A stretch of DNA of 64,000 bases from Persicaria tinctoria. Taxonomy: Eukaryota > Streptophyta > Magnoliopsida > Caryophyllales > Polygonaceae. Location of the stretch: positions 16,612,314-16,676,313 of the forward strand of contig JBANSL010000003.1 of NCBI GenBank assembly GCA_037127255.1, in the 5' to 3' direction. The notes under the pieces are model-generated. The model had not been told where the DNA came from and ran no database searches. It saw nothing but the letters and a program-made list of their open reading frames with translations. Shown piece by piece: positions 46,501-57,255 of this stretch. How positions within the stretch are numbered: position 1 is the first letter of the stretch; every line of letters begins with the position of its first letter. The translations under genes and the position numbers were made by a program.

Positions 46501-47942
46501 AGCAATTGGTTGTCGATGGATCTACAAGACTAAATTTTTGGCTGATGGTTCAATTGATAAGTACAAGGCCAGGTTGGTGATTCAAAGGATGCAGGCAGAA
46601 AAGAGGTGTGGACTTTGATGAGACTTTTGCACCTGTAGCAAAAATGACAACAGTTCGTACCCTCCTTGTTGTTGCAGCTGCTAGGAAATGACACATAGGA
46701 CAGATGGATGTGTCCAATGCCTTCCTGCATGGTGATCTTCATGAAGAGGTCTATATGAGGCTTCCTCAAGGTTACTCAGGTGAAGGGGAGAATGTGAGTG
46801 ACACAGTGTCATCCTCTAAGGTGTGCAGGCTGATTAAAAGCTTATATGGCTTAAAACAGGCGGCTAGGCAATGGTTTGCTAAACTATCTTCCACACTGTT
46901 AGGCAATGGGTTCAGACAATCTCGTGCAGATTACTCATTGTTCCTCAAGCAAGCTAAAGGTGTGTTTATTTCCATTTTGGTCTATGTAGACGACATGATT
47001 GTTGTTAGTAGTGATATGTCTGCTTTGTCCAAAGTTAAAGACATGCTGAGCAACAATTTCTACATGAAAGATTTGGGTGATTTGAAATATTTCTTGGGCA
47101 TTGAGGTTCTCAGATATGCAAAAGGAATCTTTCTTTCTCAAAGGAAGTATGTTCTGGATTTGTTGAAAGAGGCTAATCTGTTGGATTGTAAGCCTCTGAG
47201 GCTTCCTTTGGATCCAAATGTAAAATTGAGCACTGGTATGGGTGTGTACTTGGATAAGCCAAATGATTACAGACGACTTATTGGCAAATTGATCTATTTG
47301 ACCATCACAAGGCCAGACCTCAGTTTCACAGTGCAGCTCCTAAGTCAATTTATGTCCAAGCCCACTGATGTTCACTTGAATGCAGCAATTAGAGTTCTTC
47401 GATATCTAAAAGGGTCTCCAGGTCAGGGTATCTTGTTATCCTCACATTCTGATCTCAAGCTCAGGCTGTTCAATGACTCAGATTGGGCTAGTTGCCCATT
47501 TAGTCGACGATCGACTTCAGGATTCTGTGTGCTGCTGGGTGCTTCCCTCATATCTTGGAAGGCCAAAAAGCAACAAGTGGTGGCACGTTCATCTGCTGAA
47601 GCATAATATAGAGCCATGGCTCTCGCTTGCACTGAGTTAAAATGGTTACTGTATCTCCTTCGAGATCTTCGATGTGAGCAATCTTCTTCCTCGGTTTTGT
47701 TTTGTGATAACCAGGCAGCACTTTACATAGCCCATAACCCGGTATTTCACGAGAGGACGAAACATATCGAGGTTGATTGTCACTTCATCCGAGATATGAT
47801 TCAAGCCAAGACAATCATCACAGCCTATGTCACTACAAAGTGTCAGCTTGCAGATTTGTTCACCAAACTGACTTCGATCGATACACTACAAAGGTTTCTG
47901 TCCAAGCTGGGTGTTCTAAATGTTTTTCACACTCTAGCTTGA
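43576..47942 (+). pseudogene. Copia gag-pol, heavily broken
   Basis: Gag starts at 43576 (MANDQRLSYADVQNPLF) and is open to about 44685. Then follow protease (VDTGATDHM, 44691), integrase (WHMRLG, PQQNGVVERKHR), RT (MDVSNAFLHGDLHEEVYM, LVYVDDMIVV near 46980) and RNase H ([28 protein letters not shown]), ending at 47942. Lesions: stops at 44910, 45329, 45434, 46689 and 47604, and frame changes near 44688, 45160 and 46575-46605. Stops at 45329 and 46689 stand where tryptophan is expected. The coding region is far more damaged than the LTR identity suggests. Confidence 0.93.
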
Positions 47943-47949
47943 AGGGGAG

Positions 47950-48183
47950 TGTAGAAGGACATAATGGTTGTATTCTAGAAATAAAGGTGATCTTGTGTAA
48001 TTAGGCTAGATCATAGACACGTGTATGGTTGTAGTTATAGCCCGCCTCTTTTGGTGGTTGAGTTTGTTACATAAATAAAGGGGTGTAGGTGCTCTTCGGC
48101 ACTACACAGAAACTGGAGATTTCTTGCTCCAAGAACACCAACTCTTTCTCCTTGTCTCAATCTCGCTATCAATCAAATCTACA
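47950..48183 (+). repeat. 3' LTR of the Ale-like copia
   Basis: Two substitutions relative to the 5' LTR, both in the segment around 48030-48045 ('atggttgtagttatag' against 'atggctgtagttgtag'). Confidence 0.95.
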
Positions 48184-48466
48184 CCTTACCCAATTAAGCA
48201 ACTGTCAGCAGACAGTTCAAATTAAACAAATGTCCATAGGGATAGTCAAAGTAACCCTAGCCCTCTTTCCTTGGATCCCCTCTCCCTCCCTCAATATCCG
48301 TCTCTCCAACCTCTTACTCCATCTCTAGCTTTACCGACCGATCTTGTCATGATGAACTTAATCTTCATATGGATGGTGTAACCAACCTTCAATTGCTTGT
48401 CGTTGGTGCCGACGATCGCGAACCAGTCGTGAATCGCCACACTAGTCCTCCATTCCCTCCTTCAAT

Positions 48467-49698
48467 ATGTCATTGTTCGCAGCGGAGTTCTCCACCCCGC
48501 ACACCAACCACCACCTATCCCACCTCTTTACCAAGTGGCGGAGCCAAAAAAATTTCGAAGGGGAGACACAATTGTACATGCGATTTAGTTTTGGATTATA
48601 TTGGCATAAAGAATTATATATAATACGATAATAAGTTATGTTATTTTAAGATAAAATTTCATCGGTTTATGATAAAACGCTATATTTTTTTTGCACCTAA
48701 AAAAAGAAATATAAATATATAAATGAAATATTCGGAAAAATAGCTATATAAGTATAGGAAACGTAATATAATAAACATTAAGTGAAGATTATGGTTGTTA
48801 TATGAGATGAATAGATAAAGCTTGGCTCGAGTTTTGCTTAATACAAGCTCAACTCGAGCACTTTTACAAAATGAGCTTATTATAAGCGCATTTTTATGCT
48901 CGATTCAAAGTTCGACTCGGCTCAATTAAAACTCAAATAGCATAAATTTTGTGAAATTTACAAATTTTCTTTTATGTTACTATGTCATGAGCAAGTAAGG
49001 TTACATAATACTTGGAAAAAAAACTCAGCATTTACTAAACAAGCCGAGTACGTATGAGCTCAAGTTCAAATATAGATTCGACAAAGCTCGACTCGTTTCT
49101 AAACGAGCTAAATATAATCAAGCAATACTAGACTTGTTTGGCTCGAATAACAACCCTAGTCAATATATAACTTGTTACACCGACATAAAAAATTTAAATT
49201 TTCGTAACTTCTTATCTAATTGTCAAAATGATTAGTATAGCCTCTCATTTCGAAGCTCTCGAGATGAATTATCATATATGAATGTTAATTTAAGTAAAAT
49301 ATAAAAGCATTCATAACTTTTTAAACATTCTTAACTTTTTACTCAGATTTCGTATTAGAGGGTATTATATATCAAAACGAAGCTATCAATGAGGAGAACA
49401 CACCTAGTAGTTTGTCGTATGAGAGGAGGGTCACGTGCCCCCCAGGACCCCTAGCTCTGCCCCTGTCTCTACCCACTTCGACCGCCTCCACGCCACCCTC
49501 ACCAGTTTCTGCGACAACCTTCTCCATGGCCAACCCCTCGACTTTGGTTATCTCAACTCTCCCTCAGTCCCTCTAGCTGCTCCTGCACCGATTCCTGCAC
49601 TGGTTACCACCCTAAATCGACAATCACCGCCACTTGCACCACCGGTGTCGGATACTGAAGCTTCCGGGCTCGCATATATTGGAGTGGTTGATTGCTAG
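48467..49698 (+). pseudogene. Short unknown ORF split by a hAT element
   Basis: From ATG 48467 the frame runs MSLFAAEFSTPHTNHHLSHL to the target site. Past the element it resumes in the same frame at 49474 with HFDRLHATLTSFCDNLLHG, then a Pro/Ala-rich part, to a stop at 49698, about 96 codons without the insertion. A stop lies upstream at 48443. I recognise no family. Frame continuity across the insertion and the codon composition suggest that this was once coding, perhaps the end or start of a larger gene. Confidence 0.35.
48533..49465. mobile_element. hAT-like non-autonomous element, 933 bp
   Basis: Inverted ends AAGTGGCGGAGCC and CAGGGGCAGAGCT, flanked by tctttacc (48525-48532) and tctctacc (49466-49473), an 8-bp duplication with one mismatch. 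The right end matches the terminus at 5893. No transposase frame. Confidence 0.75.
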
Positions 49699-50529
49699 CA
49701 TCAACCTCAACATGTCCTTGTCGTGATTCATCTTGTTCGTCCAACTCCGTTCGAGTGCTGAATTTTCGAGCCAAAAATTTTAAACTTAGTTCGAATTCAT
49801 GAAATTGGAAGAAAGTGAGGGCCGATCTTCACACCCCTCTCCAAATCCAAAATCAAAAATGAAGAATAGTCCAAATCTAATATGTAGAGGGAGAATCCAG
49901 GTCGATCCATGCTTTGTCTGCTCCTTGTCCTCTCATTCTTGCGTTCCTAAATCGAAGTTGATCAATGTCGGAGTAGCAGCAAATCTTAGATTTGGAAAAG
50001 AAGGAGAAGAAGAGCGGACAAAGGCTCGAGCGGACAAAAAAGTGCGGATCGATTTCGGGAGATGGGGTGCAGATCTAGATCTGATTTTGGAGATGGGGCG
50101 GACAAGGAGTGGTTTGTGAACTACAACAAAAAGGAGCAGACAAGGGAGTAGTTTTGGTGTTAGTCTTCTTTCTAGGTACGTGACGATCTAGGTGAAAATG
50201 AGTGGAGAAGGGCGGTTTCCCCTCAAACAAAAAGGTGCAGTTTGTGAACTTACTACCATTGATTGTTAGTCTCCCTTCTTCCCTCATCCTCCATGGTCCT
50301 CCACCAGTGATTGCTAGTCTCCATGGTACGAAAAGGTGCTTCTATAATTTGGATGTTGTTGCTGAATTTTAATTGTCAGCATAAAAAATTATTCAATTAT
50401 GTAAGAAATATGTGTGGTGATGGTCAACTTCTTCAATTCAGCAGCAGTAGTCAATAGCAGTAGCTTATCTATGCTAATTTATGCAAAGGGTACAAATTAA
50501 GTAGTGCTTTTGTCATAAAATATGCTAAA

Positions 50530-50770
50530 TTTATGCTAATCTCATCAGTCCGTTGTCAGCATAATTTTTTTAGCTAAGTTAGAATCTCATCAGTCCGTTG
50601 TCAGCATAAAAATTTCCACTAAGTTAGAATATCATCAGTTTGTTGTCAGCTTAAAATTTTCAACAAAGTTAGAATCTCATCAGTCTGTTGTCAACATAAA
50701 AGTTTCAATTAAGTTAGAATCTTATCATTATGTTGTCGATCATCATAAAATTTTAAACTAAGTTAGAGGG
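50530..50770. repeat. Minisatellite of about 45-55 bp, 4-5 copies
   Basis: Units combine 'taagttagaatctcatcagt', 'ccgttgtcagcataaaa' and a variable T-rich or A-rich filler. Units start near 50540, 50582, 50628, 50672 and 50712. Origin unknown. Confidence 0.8.
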
Positions 50771-51174
50771 ATGGAGGAAAGGAAGCGGACAACAGTTTAG
50801 GGGTGATCGCTGGACATTTAACTATAAATATTGGATGATGAATATTTAATTAATTAGGTCGTATTATATGGACAATTTTTTTTTCTCCCTTAATAAAATC
50901 AACTCATCTTCATTTTTATGCAGTGCAAAAAAAGTGTAAGTTTGATTATAACGAATAATCGTTAAGTGTATACCGAATAATTTATTTCCAACAAATAATC
51001 AATCAGTATCATCGAATAATTCATTAGAAGTTACTTTTAATCTAATCCGTTGATCTTTTTATTTAATAACCCAATTTGTTAACATGAAACACCATAATAG
51101 TTGTATACATATAACATGTTGTCTCTCTATATATTATTTAATTTTATCAGCTACATTACGAACACAATTGCATG

Positions 51175-52135
51175 ATTTTTTTTATCAGGAAAAAATTCGG
51201 ATGAGCGAGCTCTACCTGACAGCATCCTTATGGATGAGGTCTAAAAGACCAAAATCGTTGTGAATATCGACACTCCAAGCAGAGTGGCAAATGTGTGCAA
51301 CCTTATCCGCTACTCTATTACCTAATCGGGGGAACATGAAAGAAAGAAACTTCTTTCATAGTCGATAATAAGAGTTTAACATCAGACAAGATTAGCTCAA
51401 TTTCCCAAGGATATTTAGATGGTTTATGATCATAATGGAATCGCCTTCAATGTGTACTTTATCAATATGGAGTTGTAGCGCATGTTGGATTCCCAACTTA
51501 AGAGCAAGTGCGTCCGCTTTCAGTGGGCTTTGTTTACCAAGTTTCTGATAACAAATGTGTATCGGTCGTCCTTCCCAGTCCTGAATTATTGCTCTAGCCA
51601 AGTTGTCATTGTTTGCAATTGTGGATCCATCAAAGTTTAACTTAAGGGTACCTCTTGGGGGTTTGCGACATGTAATCTTACCATGATTCTTTTTCTTCCT
51701 TGGGTGATCAATTAGGTTTTATTTTTTGTGTAAGGGGGATTCCTCATCAAGACTTCCCTCAAAAGTGCGAGGTTTTACTCCAATTATCCTTATGAGTTTT
51801 GATAGTGCATAAAGAATAGTCACTGTGAAGAGATGGGGACCAGCCTAAACACCAATGGGTTCCGGATGTACCAAGTCGTCCACCAAGAGAAAGCAAGCTC
51901 CACCTTGATCGCAGAGGTAAGGTTGTTTATGATGAAAGTCATGATAGTTTTTATATCTCTTGATTGATTTATCATACTACATATTTTAAAGTTTGTGTGT
52001 TTAGGGAGTCGTTAGAGAGAGCGCACATATTGACATTTAAACAAGAGGTGTACATCATCTTCTACCACGTCGTTGCAAATTAAAGCTACAAGTGGATGGA
52101 ACAGATGTCCCTCGTTAAGCAAGCCTAAAAACTGT
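51175..52135 (-). pseudogene. LINE 3' part: zinc finger and RNase H, minus strand
   Basis: A T-run at 51175 marks the poly(A) end. Reading on the minus strand gives, from 52120, LNEGHLFHPLV and DVVEDDVHLLFKCQ (zf-RVT), then, from about 51690, PPRGTLKLNFDGSTIANNDN and ADALALKLGIQHAL, HIEGDSIMII (RNase H with Asp, Glu and Asp positions kept), stop at 51392. The zinc-finger and RNase H parts are not in one frame. It is a 5'-truncated dead copy, from a family other than that at 24007 by sequence. Confidence 0.85.
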
Positions 52136-52199
52136 CAGGAAACCATCCTGACAGACTTTTTATAAGAAATTTTGAACTTTCAGTGGAACATCCAAATTT

Positions 52200-53030
52200 C
52201 AAATCCAGACATTATTATCTAAGTTTAGATATGATTGGGTTGTGATTAATTTATATTCATAATATATTTGTATAGGGTCTATATATGTGGTGCATATATG
52301 ACATTTATATAGTTCAACGGATCATTGAGTTTTAACCACAAAATTTTCAAATCATTCGAATATATATCATTTTCGAATTCCATGTATCATGTCTAAAAAG
52401 ATCGGATTTAATTCAATCCAAAAATTTCTTACCATTCGAATCAAAATTTCCAACTCGAGTGAAGTTTTTATAAGTTTAAATGTCGATTACTTAATTGTCG
52501 ATGGAACAAAACCTAAACTAGCCTTTTTTGGTGGGAATCTAAACTAGATTCGACACGTGCTGATGTGTGACAAATTAATTAATAGAAAAATGAAGCTGAG
52601 TGGTTGAAGAGTTTTCTATTTTTGTTGCCAAAGTGCATTTGGCGGTGAGGCCAACTAATTAAGCTACCTTCCATCCAAGTTGTCACTACGTTAACACTTG
52701 AACCGGGAAGATAACAAACACCATTCATCTATTTTTGTGGTTACTAATTACTCCATAAATATCATCCATTTTCAGTAGAACCCTAACAATCTTTGCACTT
52801 CAAATATTAATGGAAAGATGAATTGCATATGGATTATGGACTACCCACCATTCACTTCAAATCAATAATTTAGTGGCCGGTCTTACAAAGCAACATTAAT
52901 AATAAATTCATATATATTTGACTTCCATTTCGAAGATGGATATATATTAAAATAGATTTCATAGCCTATGTTCCAACTCTTTCTGACATAGCTAGATTAA
53001 CCACGTACACTAGCTAAATAGAAAAGCTAT
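52200..53030. other. Intergenic, nothing recognised
   Basis: AT-rich single-copy-looking DNA, no gene supported. Confidence 0.4.
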
Positions 53031-53036
53031 CTACAT

Positions 53037-53450
53037 TTTTTTTTTAAAGCAAGATAATAAATTCGGTTCTCTAGACAAGGCTACAGAAACCGAGAGACCG
53101 GACAAGCCGGTGGATGGACTAACCATCATGTACAACTGAAACAAATGACAGAAAAGAAAAACAGAAGCAAATGACATAAAAAATACAAAAATACAAGGAT
53201 CGTACAAGCCATCCTACGTTGTAAATCGCAAGTCATAAGAGAAACGAAACGATCGGTCAAAGAGACAACGCACTCAGAGAACCCTAGGGAACTAGCGGAC
53301 ACCTCAGATTGTGGACTCAAAAGAACCATCAGATTTCGATCGCACAACCACGGCGTCATCGAACATAACAAATCATCAACCGCTCACAAGAAACCCGCAA
53401 CACAACAAGAACAGACGAGTACACCAACCCACAAATAATTTGCAAAACAT
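53037..53450 (-). mobile_element. Non-LTR retroposon copy, minus strand
   Basis: Starts with a T-run and then 'aaattcggttctctagacaagg'; similar along its length to the split copy at 21583-22560. It shows the uninterrupted sequence at the place where the other copy holds the palindrome MITE. No coding domain. Confidence 0.7.
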
Positions 53451-53705
53451 AAGTGTTATAGTATGTTTCTATTATCTTTTTCCCTTGTGCTCATTCACTC
53501 AATTGACCCTCAAATGTTCAATCTATCAAAAATAAGTGTTGAAGGTGATGTTGAGATTAACCATTAAAAAAAAAAGTAATGCATGCATTTGTTAACTATA
53601 TAGGGCCCCTTAATTTAATTCTATACAAGGACCTTCTAAATGTTAGGAATGATATATCCTGATTCTACACTCGTTTGATCCTTCTGCTAGGGTGACTACT
53701 AACTA

Positions 53706-54375
53706 CTCCCTCCGTTCTTTTATAACTGTCGTTTTGAGATTATGCGCACACTAATAACTAATTAAGGAAACACTAGTTATAAGTACAATGACTTTGCAGC
53801 TTCCAAATTAACTCAAATATCAGATCTAGAATTTGAAAACGGGGGAGTATTAATTAGTGAAATTGGGGGAGTATTAATTAGATGGAGGAGATTGGGGAGT
53901 ATTGATTGGACAGAGGAGTACAAAATTGGGGGAAGTGATTAGAATGTGGGTGTGTTTGGATTCCATTGCATTTTCATTATATTGCAATTATTTTACCTCG
54001 TTTTATGTGTCCGTTTGATTGTAAAAATAAAAATCTCGTAAAAACGGAGGTAAAATCGTAATTTAATCAAATAATCGCATAAATCGAGATAAAATAATTG
54101 CATTTTAATTAATATATTGTGGAATCCAAAAACATCATAATTTAAACACTATAAAAATTTTGTTAATCAAACACCGCCTTATTATTTTACATTATAAACA
54201 TAATGCATTTGGAATCCAAACACACCCTGTGTCATTATTTTAAAATTGGATGAGTATTAATTAGAGAAATGACAGTAAATTACGTAGAGTGGTGGGATTA
54301 ACGGATAATGTCAAATATTTTGACAAACACAAAATACCTCAAAACGGAGAGAGTATTATTTAAGAACGGAGGGAG
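53706..54375. mobile_element. Long Stowaway-like element containing another MITE
   Basis: Ends CTCCCTCCGTTCTT and inverted AAGAACGGAGGGAG with flanking TA (53704-53705, 54376-54377). At 670 bp it is longer than usual because a Tourist-like MITE lies inside and because a 'ggggagtattaatta' unit is repeated three times near 53841-53930. Confidence 0.8.
53948..54227. mobile_element. Tourist-like MITE nested in the Stowaway element, 280 bp
   Basis: Inverted ends GGGTGTGTTTGGATTCCA at both sides, almost perfect, with flanking tgt (53945-53947 and 54228-54230). The 3-bp repeat fits PIF/Harbinger, though TTA/TAA is the usual target. Confidence 0.85.
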
Positions 54376-54730
54376 TACTAAGCTTCTATTTTAAGTAATT
54401 GGATTCGATCAAAATACCAAATAATTAACATATTATGTAAACCGTAAAAACCAATTAAACAAGCCGAAACAAAACATTATCAAAGAGGAAAACGTCGCTA
54501 GCTATGATTGCGAACACTTTAATTCCCGGCCATTAATTAGATTTTTTTATAACCATCAGTGTTTATTTTGGAAAAAGCCAAAAGGGGACTTTTCTCAAGA
54601 TATGTGGCTTTCCTTGAAAATCCTCTTTCAATCACCTTCATTACAAATTTATTCCACCATTCGATATTTTTTCCACTTCGATACTAAAATTTGTGGCCTC
54701 CGATCGGAACCTTACCCATGTAAAATAATA

Positions 54731-55831
54731 GGGTCAATTACACTCACGATCCCTAAAGTTTGAAAGCTTTTCCTTATTAGCCCCTAAACTTTAAGTCTTT
54801 CCAGTTAGATCCCTAAACTATTAAAATGATTGCACCATTAGCCCTTCCATCTAAAAACTGCCAGATCTACATTAAATATTATGAATAAATTACACAAAAT
54901 TGCCTTAAATTAGGAGAGTTTTCACAAACTACCCATGAATTAGAAAAATACAGGAAATCCCCCAACTTTGAGATTTTTAGTTTTGAGATATCACACTTAC
55001 CCCCATCTAATATTTCAAAATAAATAAATTGACTCATAAGAAAACGAAGAAATTAAAAAAATGGCCCATAAATAATGAAAATATACAAAACTACCAAAAA
55101 TTAGTTGAATAAGAAAAACACTAAACCTTTCAATGTTAGCAATGGTTAAATTAGTTGAATAAGATAATAAATAAATTACACAAAAACACTCCTACCTACA
55201 TTATTATTTTTTTACTGGCCCATAACTAGAAAAATATATATATATATATAAAACTATTCAATCTAGGGCTAAAGAACCATACAATCCATATCATTTAATA
55301 ATTGTTTGAAAAGCATTGAATTTTTCAGAAAAAGGTCAAATAAAATAAACAATGTTGATTAAACATTTTTCTAGATTTTGAGATATTAAGTGATAATATA
55401 GCATTTTTGTTTTTACATTGAAATTTTATGGTGGTTCTTTAGTTGAGTTATTTATACAAAAAAATTGAATTTACAAGTGGTTTTGTGGAAACTTCCTAGT
55501 TTATCGATATTTTTGTATAATTTGGATATTATTTTATGAACCTAATAAAAGTATTTCTAAACATTGTAAAGGTTTTGGGTGGTTGATTGAAAACAAAACT
55601 CCAAATTATTTTATTTTATTTCAAAATTTTAATTTATGAGTGTTTTTGTAAACATTGACAAATTTATTGGTGATTTTTTGTAATTAGCATTAAATTTGGT
55701 GGAGATTTATGGTTGGAAGGATGGATGGTGCAATCATTTTAATAATTTAGGGACTTTATTAGAATGACTTAAAGTTTAGGGACCAAGAAGGAAAAACATG
55801 TAAAGTTTAGGGACCATTGATGTAATTACCC
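54731..55831. mobile_element. Non-autonomous Mutator-like element, 1101 bp
   Basis: Ends GGGTCAATTACACTCACGAT and inverted GGGTAATTACATCAATGGTC, both followed by 'ccctaaa.ttta' repeats. A perfect 9-bp duplication aaaataata flanks it (54722-54730 and 55832-55840). Same family as the element at 182-1321 by the GGGT-AATTACA start. No transposase. Confidence 0.85.
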
Positions 55832-55867
55832 AAAATAATACTACCTCCCCCTTTTTTTTTTTTTATA

Positions 55868-56140
55868 CTCCCTTCGTCCGGAAATACACGTTCTTGGACT
55901 TTTTACATATTTTTTTGAGTTAAAAATTATATAAAATATTAGTTTTTTTTGTTAATAATAATAAGTTTGTAATTATTAAAAAAAATACTGATATTTTATA
56001 TAGTTTTAACGGAAATTTCGCCAGGTACCCCTGAGGTATTGCAATTTTCGCGAGGTATACAACTTTTTTCACATATTTCGCGTGGTGCCCCTGAGGTTTT
56101 AACCCATTTCGCCTCGTGCCCTTCCCGATTAACTTTAACG
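55868..56140. mobile_element. Truncated Stowaway followed by a one-ended repeat
   Basis: 55868-56007 has a CTCCCTTCGTCCGG end and the AT-rich inverted arms of Stowaway, but the right end is missing. From 56008 a different sequence begins with three or four degenerate units of 'tttcgc.aggtacccctgaggt', looking like one end of a Mutator-type element; no partner end was found. Confidence 0.5.
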
Positions 56141-56630
56141 GTTTGATTGTAGGGTTTCTCAATTTAGATTTAGGGATTCTTAATTTCATTGTGCGTTACC
56201 CTGCTGCCTCAGTGCCGCCTAGACTAGTTCATACCAGTACTTCGTCTTGGTAGCATGAAAAAACTTTTGCCAAATCCTGTATGCTGCTCACTATTGCCCT
56301 GTGAACTTGCTCCCCTCCAATAAGACAATGCCTGAATGTAAAGATTACACGGAATTGTAACACTAAGCAATAGGAATAATATAATAAGGAATCTTGTACA
56401 ATTTCAATAATCTTTTTGATCCATAATAGCTGTCAATGATAAAGATCAAAGTTCATTTTGTTCACAACTGGAGCATTGGCTTAGGCAACCGATTGGAAAA
56501 AAAACATAACAAAATGCAACGCCCAATGTACCTCTAATTACTTTTCATCTGTTCCCCTTTCTTTTTTTTTCCCACATAGATGTTTTTGGATTTTAAATGG
56601 AGTATTTAATCTTTTCTTTAAATGGAGTAT
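56141..56630. other. Intergenic, nothing firm
   Basis: Mixed-composition DNA. Minus-strand translation near 56210-56330 gives a coding-like stretch (GGEQVHRAIVSSIQDLAKVF) that I could not place; it may be another exon remnant of the ELG1-like fragment's neighbour. Confidence 0.3.
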
Positions 56631-56631
56631 C

Positions 56632-56830
56632 CGGTCATTTAGCTGTCTGCGCAAGCTGCTGTATGGTAGCAATAAAGCCACAGTCTTCAAACAGATTAGC
56701 ATCCACTTCCTCAAAGAGTATTAAAGTTTTCACTTAACCAAAGTCCCTAATATTAGTATCACTGCAAAAAGATCTTTGGGACATTATGATAGCTTCAATT
56801 TGGACTTTTTGTGCTTCCTTAGAGGAGATT
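56632..56830 (-). pseudogene. ELG1/ATAD5-like AAA ATPase fragment
   Basis: On the minus strand 56740-56645 reads KTLILFEEVDANLFEDCGFI and then ATIQQLAQTAK. 'LILFE(E/D)VD' is the Walker B strand of the clamp-unloader ELG1/ATAD5, and 'EDxGFIAxIQQLAxTAK' is its specific continuation. The preceding 56741-56830 gives a coding-like QIEAIIMSQRSF piece before a stop. After the TAK a stop ends the frame. Only one exon-sized fragment remains, so it is a pseudogene piece, possibly carried here by a transposon. Call made from memory of the family. Confidence 0.55.
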
Positions 56831-56881
56831 ATTATTTTACTCCGAAGTGTTTAGTGACACTCTTGTTTTGTACTCCGTATT

Positions 56882-56951
56882 AGCTTATTAGCTCAATTGG
56901 AAGAGCAATGTGTTGTACACATCGATGTGGGTTCGAATCCCACATAAGCTA
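56882..56951 (+). tRNA. tRNA-like sequence A (non-canonical anticodon loop)
   Basis: 70 nt. Acceptor stem AGCTTAT/ATAAGCT (7 bp), D-arm GCTC-8-GAGC, T-arm GTGGG-TTCGAAT-CCCAC and box-B-like GGTTCGAATCC. The anticodon arm pairs ATGTG/CACAT but leaves a 5-nt loop (TTGTA), and the variable region is 4 nt, so this is not a normal tRNA. A 4-bp stem with loop GTTGTAC would give anticodon TGT. It faces a sister copy at 57186-57255. Confidence 0.55.
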
Positions 56952-57185
56952 CATGATGGTTATGATTATGGCGTTGAGGCTTATACGGGATTAGGAAGGA
57001 TTGTCTACACCGTCAAAGCTCCTGCTATATTCGCCCCTTTAGCTGTCTTCTTTGATGCTAAATCATGTGGTGCTTGCAAACATTGATTGCTTCTTTCATT
57101 TCCTCCTCTCTATTTTTGGTTGTAAACACAAGCATATTTTTTGTTGTAAAAAAGATAGGCTTGTTGCTATACTTGCTCATGTTTA

Positions 57186-57255
57186 TGGCCTATGTGGGAT
57201 TCGAACCCACATCTTGTGTCTAAACACAATGCTCTTCCGATTGAGCTAATAGGCC
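57186..57255 (-). tRNA. tRNA-like sequence B (inverted sister)
   Basis: 70 nt. Acceptor GGCCTAT/ATAGGCC, D-arm GCTC-AATCGGAA-GAGC and the same T-arm GTGGG-TTCGAAT-CCCAC. Anticodon arm TTGTG/CACAA with a 6-nt loop (TTTAGA) and a 3-nt variable region. It differs from copy A in acceptor and anticodon stems, but by paired changes that keep both helices. No A-box/B-box-distant promoter elements were sought. Confidence 0.55.

Larger units (their letters stand above)
43300..48183 (+). mobile_element. Ty1/copia retrotransposon (Ale/Retrofit-like), young LTRs
   Basis: 234-bp LTRs at 43300-43533 and 47950-48183 differ at two positions by eye. A perfect 5-bp duplication cctta flanks it (43295-43299 and 48184-48188). 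PBS TGGTATCAGAGCC follows the 5' LTR and aaggggag precedes the 3' LTR. The gag knuckle pattern (CKICGNKWHPKDKCWAVIGYP) resembles the Ale/Retrofit lineage. Confidence 0.95.

Noticed and set aside
49799..50119. Open frame of 106 codons, Ser/Lys/Arg-rich
   Set aside because: No recognisable motif, and the strand opposite is equally open; not supported as a gene.
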